DNA of 64,000 nt from Glandiceps talaboti (GCF_964340395.1 NC_135567.1:10436984-10500983); one strand, 5' to 3'. Counted from the first letter of the stretch, positions 47,645 through 63,729 are shown. Notes: a model not told the origin generated them from the letters alone. Numbers and translations are program-made.

Positions 47645-48087
47645 ACTCCTCTGTTGGCACTGAGCTAGTCTGGTGTTAACATAGGGCTGGTGTAGGCATT
47701 AACCCTTCCAGTTGCTAACACATACTGGTGAGGTGTTAGTGTCAGCCTAGTGTTAGCACTGAGCTAGTCTGGTGTTAACATAGGGCTGGTGTAGACATTA
47801 ACCCTTCCAGTTGCTAACACATACTGGTGAGGTGTTAGTGTCAGCCTAGTGTTAGCACTGAGCTAGTCTGGTGTTAACATAGGACTGGTACAGACATTAA
47901 CCCTTCCAGTTGCTAACACATACTGGTGAGGTGTTAGTGTCAGCCTAGTGTTAGCACTGAGCTAGTCTGATGTTAACATAGGACTGGTACAGACATTAAC
48001 CCTTCCAGTTGCTAACACATACTGGTGAGGTATTAGTGCCAGCCTAGTGTTAGCACTGAGCTAGTCTGGTGTTAATATATGACTGGT
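47645..48087 (+). repeat. 99-bp satellite, array 2a
   Basis: Over four units contain ATTAACCCTTCCAGTTGCTA, ACACATACTGGTGAGGTGTT, AGTGTCAGCCTAGTGTTAGC and ACTGAGCTAGTCTGGTGTTA. The array is broken by the element at 48,088 and continues at 48,700. Confidence 0.97.
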
Positions 48088-48699
48088 CACGGTACAATAT
48101 AGTACCCACAATTCTCTCTGGTATGCTTGGAAGTTCCTTATTTTATAACTTCTTCAACCCACATTTGTCAACATTTTAAGCATAGTAATTTTATTTAATT
48201 AGTATGTAACAAAAGTATGTTTGGGAATCAAAAATAAAGTTCTAAATTTTGCATAAAAAATGTACAAACAACTAAATGAAACATGTACTGTGAATAAAAC
48301 ACTTTTCAATATCAAAGTATCAATAACTTGGGTACACAGTATGTATGATGAGTTTTAGTATATAAATTTATTTTGTCATACCTATTCAAATATATCTCTA
48401 TCTTTGGCAAAGTTACAACAGGTGCATATATTTTCCTTAGTTTTGTGGAAAATATTTTGCATGTCTTTCAAGAATATCTGTTGACAAATTTCTAAAATTG
48501 CTACTCCTTCTACAATAAATCATTGATACCAAAACCAATGAAAATATATATTCAGAAACTCATCAGTGGCAATTCTACGTTTTGAAAATGGCAAAAATAT
48601 TCTAACAAAACCCTGTACACTGGTGAGATCTGTCTGAATTCAAGGAGATGATGTCCAACAGTACAAATCAGAGAGAGTTGTGGGTAAAATATTGTAGTG
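48088..48699. mobile_element. CACTA-like non-autonomous element inserted in the satellite
   Basis: Ends CACGGTACAATATAGTACCC and (reverse complement) CACTACAATATTTTACCC are inverted repeats that continue through ACAATTCTCTCTG. GGT directly repeats at both borders (GACTGGT, GTGTGGT), a possible 3-bp duplication. Internal sequence is AT-rich without an ORF. CAC-starting ends with a 3-bp duplication suit the EnSpm/CACTA class, but this is tentative. Confidence 0.65.
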
Positions 48700-49245
48700 T
48701 GGTGTAGGCATTAACCCTTCCAGTTGCTAATACATACTGGTGAGGTGTTAGTGTCAGCCAAGTGTTAGCACTGGGCTAGTCTGGTGTTAACATAGGACTG
48801 GTGTAGGCATTTACCCTTCCAGTTACTAACACATACTGGTGAGGTGTTAGTGCCAGCCTAGTGTTAGCACTGAGCTAGTCTGGTGTTAACATAGGGCTGG
48901 TGTAGGCATTAACCCTTCCAGTTACTAACACATACTGGTGAGGTGTTAGTGTCAGCCTAGTGTTAGCACTGAGCTAGTCTGGTGTTAACATAGGACTGGT
49001 GTAGACATTAACCCTTCCAGTTGCTAACACATACTGGTGAGGTGTTAGTGTCAGCCTAGTGTTAGCACTATGCTAGTCTGGTGTTAACATAGGGCTGGTG
49101 TAGGCATTAACCCTTCCAGTTGCTAACACATACTGGTGAGGTGTTAGTGTCAGCCTAGTGTTAGCACTGAGCTAGTCTAGTGTTAACATAGGACTGGTGT
49201 AGACATTAACCCTTCCACTTGCTAACACATACTGGTGAGATGTTT
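48700..49245 (+). repeat. 99-bp satellite, array 2b
   Basis: The same units as array 2a continue in register after the insertion, for about five and a half copies. Confidence 0.97.
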
Positions 49246-49361
49246 AGGTCCAGGCCATTGTAATACCATGCTAACCACGTCAGAAAACCAAGTCTCCAGT
49301 TGAACTTTAGCATTCCATATCTAGTACACCAGCTCTCAAATCACACAAAACTTGAACAACA

Positions 49362-54378
<5,017 letters not shown>

Positions 54379-54420
54379 GTTGATAGAAGAGAAAGACTGA
54401 TGAGCGCATGCGCAGAATAT
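54379..54420 (-). promoter_or_regulatory. RPL23: RPL23 core promoter: 5'TOP tract and NRF1-type palindrome
   Basis: On the minus strand CTTTCTCTTCT (54396-54386) lies 7 bases before the ATG; it is a pyrimidine tract as expected at the cap site of translationally controlled ribosomal protein mRNAs. Just upstream is GCGCATGCGC (54404-54413), the NRF1 palindrome. No TATA box is seen. The 5' UTR would be about 18 bases. Confidence 0.75.
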
Positions 54421-54639
54421 TCCACGATTGCCGTTGGGGGCGCACATATTGCGGTTCCATCGTCATGCAATGAAATCTAACCACCACAGTACAGATGCCC
54501 TGGCACAGATGCAGAGCGGAACTCCCATTTAGTATTGTGTGAATTGCTATTGCTACGAAGCCTCAAGAAATTTTGTAATTTACACGGTAAACAATTGTTA
54601 CAGCCTATCTAAAGTTTAATTTGGTTCAAAGTTACACAA

Positions 54640-54964
54640 TAGTCCTGCTTGCAGACGGTGCACGGGTCTATATAACTGACACGACCCCCCAGGGACAATT
54701 GTCAGAATCGAGCACAGGGGCCTGTAATATTTCATAGATTGTTGTTTTCTTATTGCTTAGAATGCCGTTTTCTTAGGAAAATATCGTACGAATCTTGCTG
54801 CTACAAATGTATCAATCTCTATACTCTTCCCTTCACATGTAGGAATATATATTAATCAAAAGGTTGTTATATTTAGTCTGTAGACCTGGAAAACAACAAG
54901 CTATGAAATATTACACGCCCCTGTGGAATCGAGCCCCGGATTACTCCGTATGCAAGCAGGACTA
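54640..54964. mobile_element. TAGTCCTGCTTGCA MITE, complete
   Basis: TAGTCCTGCTTGCAGACGG at the left, CCGTATGCAAGCAGGACTA at the right, 325 bp apart, no ORF. It sits about 260 bp upstream of the RPL23 start. Its internal CAATTGTCAGAATCGAG matches the partial copy at 53,550. Confidence 0.88.
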
Positions 54965-55077
54965 GTTACGATACTAGTGTAAAATCGGAACACGGTCGTC
55001 AGGAACTAGACTAAAAAAATCACAAATCAAAAACAAAATATTTCAACAGGCATCCACAGAATTCTTCGGTCCAGACC

Positions 55078-55097
55078 CCCCCCCCCCCCCCCCCCCC
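55078..55097. repeat. Poly-C run
   Basis: About 20 consecutive C residues upstream of RPL23. Confidence 0.95.
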
Positions 55098-55404
55098 TCA
55101 CTTTCCCGTCAACCCCCTACAATAGTATTTTTCTGATTCCCATAGTGGTCTGAGTTCCCAGTCAGCGTCGAGTCACATGATACTCCAATATCAAACATAC
55201 AGTTCAAAAGCGTTCAAAGTATTTTGGAAGCCTATTGTGAGTTTAAGCGTGAAGTACGCACGTGAACAACGTGTTCCCTATTGCAATACGTTCTTGCTAA
55301 ATATAAACAAATGATAAAGTACAAAAGTCCAGTTGTTGGGCCGGAGGTAATTGAATTCATGTTTACATATATATAAAGCAATACTGTACAATTATACCAT
55401 GCAC

Positions 55405-55585
55405 GAGCCAAGTTGAACAAAACGTATGGAAAATATACTCTGGTCGTTCTACATCACGACAACGCGTGTCTACGTCACTGCTTCTGCTGAGTTCGCAGTA
55501 TCGTACAAAATTACCATTACTTTCCCCGATTTTTCTTCGAGATTACTGGCGCTGATATAAGTATGTTATTCTCCAATATTTTTAT
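55405..55585 (+). repeat. Dispersed repeat family C, copy 2
   Basis: Matches 797-1,010 (see that entry). It is followed at 55,600-55,690 by a TTGTCACTACTCGTCTAGCG / CGTAGTGACAAGGGCCCTCT fold-back core like that at 36,040. Confidence 0.65.
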
Positions 55586-55800
55586 TCATTGCCTGAAAAT
55601 ACTTGTGACCTAGGGGTTGTCACTACTCGTCTAGCGACTCGTAGTGACAAGGGCCCTCTGAGGTCACTCGTATTTTCCTTCGTTGAACAAAGAGAAATAT
55701 TGACGAATACCATCCAAACTGTTGCATAGAAACGTTAGTATTAATTATACTGTACTCATATTTGCCATGTTTGTGATGTTATTGTTGGTATATAGTTTAT

Positions 55801-55832
<32 letters not shown>

Positions 55833-55833
55833 G
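55801..55833. repeat. (TTG)n trinucleotide repeat
   Basis: Eleven TTG units in an otherwise unassigned stretch (55,690-56,120). Confidence 0.95.
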
Positions 55834-56139
55834 ACTTTAAAGGGGGGGTATACCCTCTGAGATCACCATTCACAGTATGTCAGTCGAGATATCAATTCAG
55901 GTTCACCAAATATTTATGTAATTCACCATTCACCAGTAAATCTTGTGTAAATTCACCAATATCAAACATACAGTTTTGTCATAGTTTGACTTAAAATATA
56001 GGTTTAGAATGTTTACACTACGCATACATACAGTGTGTATGGACTTGGACTGAAGACCAGAGATGTGTACATATGAGTTAGGGACCAGTCAGTTTCACCA
56101 GTCTGAGGTGGATTTTTCTTTCAGGCCAACAGAAAGTCA

Positions 56140-56425
56140 CACCAAGCCTACATCATTTTAGCTGTAATGTCCCATGAGTGAAACACCAAGCCTACATCAA
56201 TTTAGCAGTAATGTCCCATGATTGAAACACCAAGTCTACATCATTTTAGCTGTAATGTCCCATGAGTAAAACACCAAGTCTACATCATTTTAGCTGTAAT
56301 GTCCCATGAGTGAAACACCAAGCCTAGCTGTAATGTCACATGAGTGAAACACCAAGCTGACATCATTTTAGCTGTAATGTCCCCATGAGTGAAACACCAA
56401 GCCGACATCATTTTAGCTATAAACA
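56140..56425. repeat. Tandem repeat, about 52-bp unit, six copies
   Basis: The unit contains ACACCAAGCCTACATCATTT and TAGCTGTAATGTCCCATGAG. Confidence 0.92.
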
Positions 56426-56799
56426 TCTGTTTTATTCTGTCCACGTTATACACACAAAAAAAATAAGATTATAAATACAGATTAGCACTTTAAATGCGTC
56501 AAGATATTATTTACAGACACTTTGAAACAATTCCAATACTGTAAATGTAAGTTTTTATTATTCATACATTTACACAAATCATATACTGCAGTATTTTCTG
56601 TTATAGTTGTACATTCCTCATCACTCTTGAACAATAAAAATTCACATAAAAATAACACTCAAGTTTCGTTTAAATTCACACATTATGTAAAAAAGATGGA
56701 AAACTTAGTATATACAAACTAACAGGAGGTTTTGTTGGACGGCATCATGTCATTACAACTATATTATAATTATCATTGCTAATATACTGTACATTGACT

Positions 56800-57560
56800 G
56801 TATGACAATTATGCAAATGATGTAATTATTATGCAAACTTTGTCAAGCGAATACCAAAGGATATACTGTGTCTCACTTGAATCTGAATGTCTGAATCTTT
56901 GCACAATTACCTCTAACAATTATGCAAATGAAGTAATTATTATGCAATATAGATCAAAAAAATACCAAAGGATATAGCATCTCACTTGAATCTAACTTTG
57001 ATTTTTTGTGTAATTGAATATGCGATGACAATTATGCAAAAGAAGTAATTATTATGTAAACTGTGTTCAGCAAATAATAAAGTGTAAACACTATCATTTG
57101 AATCTTAAATGACTGATTTTTGCATATTATTTAACTGCATGATGACAATTATGCAAATGAGTAATTATTGTGCTAAATATATACAGCAAATACATGTGAG
57201 CTTGACTCATTTGAATCTAAACTATCTGAATCTTTGCATAATTACCTATATAAGTATGCAAATGAGCGATTATTATGCAAATTATGAGAACATATACACC
57301 AAATAAAATATACTGGCTCATTTGAGACTGAACTGTCTGAATCTTTGTATAATTAACTGTATGAAAATTATGCAAATGTCTAATTATTATGCAGATTATA
57401 TACAGCAAATAAAGAGTACAGCAATGCATTTGAATTTAAACTACAAAAGTCTTTGCATTTACACTGATGTTGGGAAATCGATCTCATTTTACTTTTGTAT
57501 TCCATTAAACAATTTTGCAGTCAAATATGCAAATGAGTTTATTAATTATTCAGATATGCA
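56800..57560. repeat. Tandem repeat, about 112-bp unit, with octamer motifs
   Basis: Seven diverged units contain ACAATTATGCAAATGA, TAATTATTATGCAAA, AATACCAAAGGATATA and CATTTGAATCTNAACTGTCT. The POU octamer ATGCAAAT is intact in six units. The array lies downstream of the TMEM232 stop. Confidence 0.88.
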
Positions 57561-57627
57561 TATAGAAAACAAATTTATAAACACATTTGACATGAAACAA
57601 TATTTTTATCTAAATGTATGCAACATG

Positions 57628-59280
57628 TTTATTCAAAGTTTTGAAATTTTGTGCATTAATTTCCTAAAAATAAAGACATGTTTATCAAAATTTCACGTCA
57701 GTGTCCGTTTTATCTGTCTTTAGTTTTTCCTGTCAATTTTTCTTTCTTTTTTGTTTCTATTTCTTTTTGTCTTTCCTCTTCCAGTTTCTGTTTGTTGTCG
57801 AGTTCCTTGGCTTTATCAGCTTCTCCATCAGTTTGTTGTTTCTGTAGATCTTTCCTCCACTGGTCTTCAACGATTCTTTTTAAATCTAGTGATGTTCTGG
57901 TTTTGTAATCAACTCCCGGTTCATAGAGGGCCATGGATAACATGATGTCTTCCCTGAAATACAAATAAATGTACAAATAGAGAAATTATAAACAATGTGC
58001 CTTCAAAGCCAATTTGACATGCCACTGACACACACAATTTCTAGTGACACACCAAAATTTAGAGTTCTCCTATCTCTTACTATATGGTGAGTGTGCCTTC
58101 TAAGCCAATTTGATGCGCCACTGATGCACAAAATTTCTACTGATGCACCAAAATTTGGTGTTCCCCTATCTCTTACTATGTGGTGACCAGTGTGCCCTCT
58201 AAGCCAATTTGACGTGCCACTGATGCACACAATTTCTAGTGACACACCAAAATTTGGTGTTCCCCTATCTCTTACTATGAGGTGACTCACAAGAAATCCC
58301 AGTTTTTATCATTTTGACTCACAACAACAAAATTTGGCTATCATTAGAGAACACACTGAATCCAATGGGAAATATTTGATTTAGAAAATACTCAGTAACC
58401 ATATTCAAACTTTGTATAACATTAATATTGTTGCATGTCATCAAAAGCACTGAATTCAAATTCTGGTATTTTTGGCACACTCGATGGCATAATACCAGTT
58501 AACGTACCAGAGATTACTTGCACTGGCATGTGTGCATGCTAGTGAACACAGTAGTACAGTTCCGAAAACATATGCAAATGATATGCAAATTAGGACATGA
58601 TTGTTCACTACACTCTGTATTGTGGGACCCAGAAGTTCAGAACCCAATACATATGTATGTGAATCGGACAACCTCCCTCACATAACATATATTATACTAA
58701 CTGTAGTGAGGGTCTGGTTTGCGTTAGTTTTCGGCTCAACTTTCAAAGCATGGAACCCAATGTACATACATGTATGTCTCTAGACAGAGCTTCACAGTGT
58801 GGGACCCAGAAGTCCAGAACTCAATGTACCTGAATCGGACAACTACCCTCACAAAACATATATTATACTAACCGTAGCGAGGGTCTGGTTTGCGTTAGCT
58901 TTGGTACACCTGGTGCTGGCGATGGTGTTTTCTTTCCTCTGGCTTTATTTGGTTTTGGTGATTCTATAGGTGGCGGTAATGGTGGTAAGTAAATACTAGC
59001 CAATCCAGCTGCTAGTTTAGCACTTAGATTTTCTACTGGTGAACCAGACATACTCTGTAATCTCTTGGCTTCTAACTCTGCTTCTACCTGTTGGGAAAGA
59101 TAGTAATGATACTTTATATTCAAAAATGTTTGACTCACACTTCACGCCATTCTGCTGTCTGTCTTTCTGGCTGACCCTATCCTTCTTCTTTTCTCTCCCT
59201 GCCTTCCTGTCTGTCTAAAATTCTTTGTCTATCTACCCACTCCTCCCTGTCTCTCTGTCTGTCTGTCTGTCTGTCTGTCT

Positions 59281-59331
<51 letters not shown>

Positions 59332-59883
59332 TTGTCTAGCAGTCTCCACATTTAAACTCATTAATGGAATCCACATATCTCACCTGACCAACTTTAAATG
59401 CTTCTAAAACACGGTCGTCTCGTTCTCTGGTGTGACACCTCATCAAAGCATTCCACGCTACAGTACGTAGTCCTTCACGACACTTGTCACCTTGAACACA
59501 ACGGCAGAGTTTAACCAATCCCTGTACAGCTGTGTAACGTATTCTCCAACTCCAATCACCTGAGCCTGTTCAACAAATCAAAGTTTCACATCAGTTGATC
59601 CTTAGAGGACTAATAATATTTTGAAAAACAATAGTGTTTGGTAATGCATTTGCAAGTTGATGACATTTTCCCAACAAATTAAAATGTACATAATTTCATC
59701 TCGTATTGTAACACGTCCACCCCCCCCCCCACCCTCCCATAACACATTGAAGGAACATGTATAAACAATTTCCCAAATAGACACCAAAAGTATTTTCCCC
59801 ACCAAAAACCAAGGCAATTGGTCTGGTGGTTTTTGAGTTTGAGTCATCCACACACACACAAGCACACACACACACAGACAGGC

Positions 59884-59940
<57 letters not shown>

Positions 59941-59988
59941 CACACACACACAGATAGACACACACAGACACAGACAGACAGACAGACA

Positions 59989-60032
<44 letters not shown>

Positions 60033-63000
60033 TCTGCACGTATACACACAGACAAAAACTGCACCACACCTAGAACACTACTGAACCTTATCAGTTCATT
60101 TGTGCTAAAAAAAAGAAAAAGATAACATACCCCTTTCTCCAGTTTCAGTTAGAGTTTGAAATTCTGCCAAGTCTAATAATCCAGCACTTGCCATGACACT
60201 ACTTTCATCTTTTTTATATGTCGGCAGTACGTTAGGTCGTCCAGTACCAAGTAACGATAGTTTCTGTATTGCGGCACTTTTACCGTGTAGACATAACGCT
60301 GTCATCATTTCAGTGTACATGAATACAACCTCCCATCGCCATCCTCTCAGGCCAGTTAAATCCGGTACCTAGTTACCATGACAACAAATCAACAAAAATT
60401 GATCAATATTTAAGAAATGCTCTTGATATGGATCTCTCAACAAAGTGTAAATTTGTCGGATGTGAAAGTTTTTGATCATCTGGCAAAAATACGTTCTTCA
60501 CTAAGTACAACTACAAGATGATAAATACATGTACCAGTATAGAATTCCCCAATTTTTTTTTTCATTCAACAGCCTAGAAAAAATATGAGAGACCTAAGGG
60601 GTATCGTCACTATGAATCGCTAGGTGAGTTGTGACAAAACCCTTAGGTAATGAGTATTGGATAATTAACATAATTATATCAGGGCCAGTAATATCAAAGA
60701 ACAGGCCGGCAATCAAATTTGATATTTGACCTTGAATATGGAGGTCAAAGTCAAAGGTCACAGAAAGCTGACCTTTGGGGTATATCATTTAAATGCAGGG
60801 TGGTGTCCAATACTGGCACACACAAGGAATGGGGTTTTGTTACTAGTACCTGTTTATCAGCAAATTTCTGTAAATATCATATTGTGCGAGCACACGTTTT
60901 TGTGTACAAAGAATGATTGCATCTTCATTTGCATATCATTTGCATACAGGTGTGCAATAACGATTTCAGTATCGCACTGCAGTGCAATACACCAAGTATG
61001 CACACACCGGTGCAAGTAATTGCTGGTATATGTAATAAATAGTAGCGCGTCTTCATTTACCCATCATTTGCATACAGGTGTGCAATAACGTTTTCAGTAT
61101 TGCACTGCAGTGCAAATACACCAAGTATGCACACACCGGTGTAAGCAATTGCTGATATATAGTAGTTTTAGTTTGTTTCTGTCTTAGCTTGTAAAAAACT
61201 AATGTCACTAGAGTACGAACAGTAAACTTACTGGTATGTTAGTGTACGATGTCATAGACGTAGCCTGTGATGTCCTGCCCGCACTTGGTAGACTTGTACC
61301 AATCTCAGCATAGTATGCAGTGTTCGGTACTGGATCAATCGTTACTGACTTCGGACTTTTTATCGTACTTCGCATCGAACTACGACTTGTATCATTCACG
61401 CCCCTTGATGGTCCTCTAGAAGAATGTTTGTCATCGGTTAACTTTTCGTCCCAGGTCACTTCCCGTTTAGTACTCGGCGTTGTTTTCATCATTTTCATTT
61501 GCGTCACGTCATCCGGTCTTGCTTCGGTTTCACTATGATCACCAGGTGCTAAATCACTGTCTTCCCCCGAGCTTATTGGTCCATCATGTTGCGTTGCTTG
61601 GATACCACCTGCAGAATCTAAGCTTTCATCGCCAGTACTAATATCCGCGATACTACCCGGCTCACTACTTTGTTCTGTTATGCGTCCATCAATACTTTCG
61701 CTACTCAACGCCTCTTCCTTTCTGTCTTGTGGCGTACCTACGAGAGCGGTCATAGATGCGTGACGTGACGATTTACTGTAATAGCCTTCGCCTTCAGGTC
61801 TCACGACCATTAAATCAGATTCCTGACTCATCTTCTTTTGTTCTAACTCCTGCAGTTCTGGTAGATCTACATCCTGCGCTGACGTATCAAGACTCACGTT
61901 ACTGAGAATAGAATCCATTTCATTCGCTAACGTGTTAGACACAGATAAACTGAAATCCTGGCTTGAATGTCGTTTCATGCCATCGCTATCTCGTTCTTGT
62001 CCTGGTATTATTCCTCTGCCAAGGTTCTGTAATGTCTTTAATACTGACATGTTGTTCTTAGCAGCTTCAGTTATGACTTGCAGTGCTGACGCAGCATCAA
62101 CCCTGCAATAGAAATAAAATGCAGTACATAATTATTCAAAACAGCAGTGTACATTACTACAACACAACTACAGCGCTACTACAATATAACACTACTTGAA
62201 CAAAATTACAACACTGCCCACAACACTTCAAAATTACCAATACAACACTACTGCACTACTACTGCAACACTACTACATCACTTCAACATTACTAATACAA
62301 CACTACTGCACTACTACTGCAACACTACCACATCACTTCAAAATTACTAACACAACACTACTGCACTACTACTGCAACATCATTACAACAACATTATAAC
62401 AAAACCACTTTGAAACTTCAACAACATCACAACAACACGACAACCAAAATCAAATGTGCAATATACTTCAACAGATTACGATTCGCTATGTGCTAGGTTT
62501 AAGCTTCCCCCACTGGTGAGGAGGCGAAAGTTTTTAGATGCTATTTTTGTTTACAAACTGGTCAATTCATAATTGTCCATCCATTTTGTACAAGGTTTGT
62601 TTTAATGTACAGAGCAGACAGCTACGTAATAACCATATCTTTCGCATCAGTGCCTCCAGAGTAATTCTGAGAAAATATTCCCCAATTTTAAGATGTTTAA
62701 CCACTTGTAATGACGTTTTTAAAGCAAATCCAAACATAGATTTATTTAGTCATGTTTCCGCCTTTCGGCATGTGCTTCAGGCTGTGTGTTTTTAATAATT
62801 TTACCTGTTTTGTTGTTTTTATTTCTGTGTTTGCCTTTTAAATTTATGTCATGTCACTTCTTTCTGTCATTGCTACCCCTTGTTTTTATCTTTTTAGTGC
62901 TTGTTTTTCATTATTTGTTTCTAAAGGTGCCTGTAAATGGGCTTTATGCCCGTTGGTTTACCTTAATAAATAAATCAAATAAAACCCTACTGCAACACTA

Positions 63001-63211
63001 CTGCAACACTTTGGTTGACTTACCAGTTCTCTGATGCTATACCACTGCCACACAAAGCCAGGGCATGCAGTGCTTCTTGTAGACCAGTACTTAAATGTAC
63101 ACTACAACGCCATACATCCAATGCATGCCATAGTGTGGGACTTAAATCATGGATACTACTCTCAATTCCACTAGCTACCTTATGATCATCATCATCATCT
63201 ATGTCAAAGAC
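57628..63211 (-). CDS. TMEM232: TMEM232-like protein, C-terminal part (gene runs off the window)
   Basis: Six minus-strand exons (63024-63211, 61232-62102, 60131-60368, 59384-59565, 58873-59087, 57710-57953) join in frame to 645 residues. Order: an acidic start (VFDIDDDDD), [40 protein letters not shown], a Ser/Asp-rich insert of about 260 residues, [59 protein letters not shown], then a Lys/Glu-rich coiled tail. From memory, human TMEM232 has the same blocks (LWH..AW, WLDSVLALLVLGEAAKLNM, LRNMIWQTL, LSKLFFPPP) in the same order. The family is linked to sperm flagella and cilia. No transmembrane helix is visible in this part; the fold looks helical, HEAT/armadillo-like. The 5' exons lie beyond 63,211. 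AATAAA is at 57633-57628. Confidence 0.8.
57710..57953 (-). CDS. TMEM232: TMEM232 last coding exon
   Basis: Acceptor GTATTTCAG. It encodes [20 protein letters not shown], then a charged helix rich in KQ, EE and EK, ending GKTKDR and stop TAA. Confidence 0.9.
57995..58290. repeat. Three tandem copies, about 95-120 bp, TMEM232 intron
   Basis: Each copy contains GCCAATTTGA-TGCCACTGA, CACAATTTCTAGTGACACAC and CTATCTCTTACTAT-TGGTGA. Confidence 0.9.
58590..58872 (-). pseudogene. Duplicated 3' edge of a TMEM232 exon with its 5' splice site
   Basis: A segment at about 58,605-58,735 resembles 58,795-58,905: GTGGGACCCAGAAGT-CAGAA, GAATCGGACAAC, ACATATATTATACTAAC, GAGGGTCTGGTTTGCGTTAG. The later copy is the true exon 58,873-59,087 plus donor. 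The earlier one carries about 25 bases of exon edge (coding TQTRPSL) and an intact GTTAGT, now inside the following intron. Confidence 0.75.
58873..59087 (-). CDS. TMEM232: TMEM232 exon: [19 protein letters not shown] block
   Basis: Acceptor TTCCCAACAG, donor CTACG|GTTAGT. It encodes [20 protein letters not shown], the proline block, then a basic [20 protein letters not shown] tail. Confidence 0.9.
59251..59330. repeat. (CTGT)n, C run and (CT)n compound microsatellite in TMEM232 intron
   Basis: A pure pyrimidine tract close to the donor of the upstream exon (59,384). In the transcript it is a long purine (GA/G/CAGA) tract. Confidence 0.95.
59384..59565 (-). CDS. TMEM232: TMEM232 exon: [14 protein letters not shown] block
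   Basis: Acceptor GTTGAACAG, donor GTCAG|GTGAGA. It encodes 61 residues, a helical repeat with [20 protein letters not shown], matching the family's LRNMIWQTL region. Confidence 0.92.
59716..60050. repeat. C run and (CA)n/(GACA)n microsatellite in TMEM232 intron
   Basis: A C run at 59,719-59,731 and a CACA/GACA compound array at 59,850-60,050. The 123-155 codon Cys/Val/Ser ORFs on the minus strand are artefacts. Confidence 0.95.
60131..60368 (-). CDS. TMEM232: TMEM232 exon: [16 protein letters not shown] block
   Basis: Acceptor GGTAACTAG, donor AAGGG|GTATGT. It encodes [20 protein letters not shown], then a Leu-rich helix, then [16 protein letters not shown]. Confidence 0.9.
60920..61165. 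repeat. Direct duplication, about 120 bp, TMEM232 intron
   Basis: Two near-identical units contain ATCATTTGCATACAGGTGTG, CAATAACG-TTTCAGTAT, GCACTGCAGTGCAA (palindromic) and CCAAGTATGCACACACCGGT. Confidence 0.92.
61232..62102 (-). CDS. TMEM232: TMEM232 exon with long disordered insert
   Basis: Acceptor TCTATTGCAG, donor ATACCA|GTAAGT. An exon of 871 bases. Residues [20 protein letters not shown], then VLKTLQNLG, fit the family; the remaining 260 or so are rich in S, D, E, T and G (for example [20 protein letters not shown]). From memory human TMEM232 has only about 30 residues at this place. Confidence 0.88.
62145..62412. repeat. Diverged minisatellite in TMEM232 intron
   Basis: Units of roughly 55-60 bp contain ACACTACTGCACTACTACTG, CAACACTAC and ACATCACTTCAAAATTACTA. 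It restarts briefly at 62,983-63,010. Confidence 0.9.
62480..62982 (+). mobile_element. Probable non-LTR retroposon 3' end, within TMEM232 minisatellite
   Basis: It ends TGTAAATGGGCTTTATGCCC, then TTGGTTTACCTTAATAAATA and AATCAAATAAA. The GGGC-TTTATGCCCGTTGG hairpin plus AATAAAT tail is typical of LINE 3' ends. It splits the ACTACTGC minisatellite, which resumes on its far side. The ORF at 62,538-62,795 may be a decayed piece, but no motif was recognised. Confidence 0.5.
63024..63211 (-). CDS. TMEM232: TMEM232 exon: [11 protein letters not shown] block (first in window)
   Basis: Acceptor CTGTTTAG, donor AACTG|GTAAGT. It encodes [20 protein letters not shown], then [20 protein letters not shown], ending GIASEN plus part of Trp. 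The upstream exons are outside the window. Confidence 0.9.
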
Positions 63212-63345
63212 CTAAACAGAAAAAAACAACAGAAATGAATGTTCACGGACTTGTCATCCATATTAAAGAAAAGACCTACAGAGAAAACAAAAGAGGAATG
63301 ATTGTTCATGAACTCAACATCCATCTCAAAGACCTAAATAGAAGA
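63212..63345. repeat. Short duplications of the exon-edge sequence
   Basis: Words such as GTTCA-GAACT-AACATCCAT and CAAAGACCTAAATAGAAG repeat about three times, echoing the GTCAAAGACCTAAACAGAA sequence at the exon border at 63,211. Confidence 0.7.
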
Positions 63346-63729
63346 AAAAAACAGAACTGAATGTTCATTCACTCTTGATTCATAGTTATTGATGGATCAT
63401 TTCTACTCACAATGGAAATGAAATTTCTTCGAAGTACATCCCAAACTTTCATCTGACATCCCATATCTTTGCTGTATCGTCAGCATCATTATTGGTTTAC
63501 TCTATTTACAATGGGCTATTGTGCTGAGACAGTTGGGATCTATATATATTCACCAAAGGAGGCCCTATCTAAACAAGGGTGACGTTATCGAGATCTCAGA
63601 GCTGTTTCTCTCGCACTTGTTCCAAGAGTCTTTAGCCCATTGTAGCACACCCTTGACGATGCTGACAATAAGGCAATGATATGAGATTCGTTTTCCAAAA
63701 AAATGTTTTGAGGGCTAGTCAGTATGACA

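Noticed and set aside
59602-60069. 155-codon Cys/Val/Ser ORF on the TMEM232 strand
   Set aside because: It reads through a CACA/GACA microsatellite in an intron between two confirmed exons.
62538-62795. 85-codon ORF with a basic, Leu/Ile-rich sequence
   Set aside because: It lies in a probable retroposon tail within an intron, on the strand opposite to TMEM232. No domain recognised.
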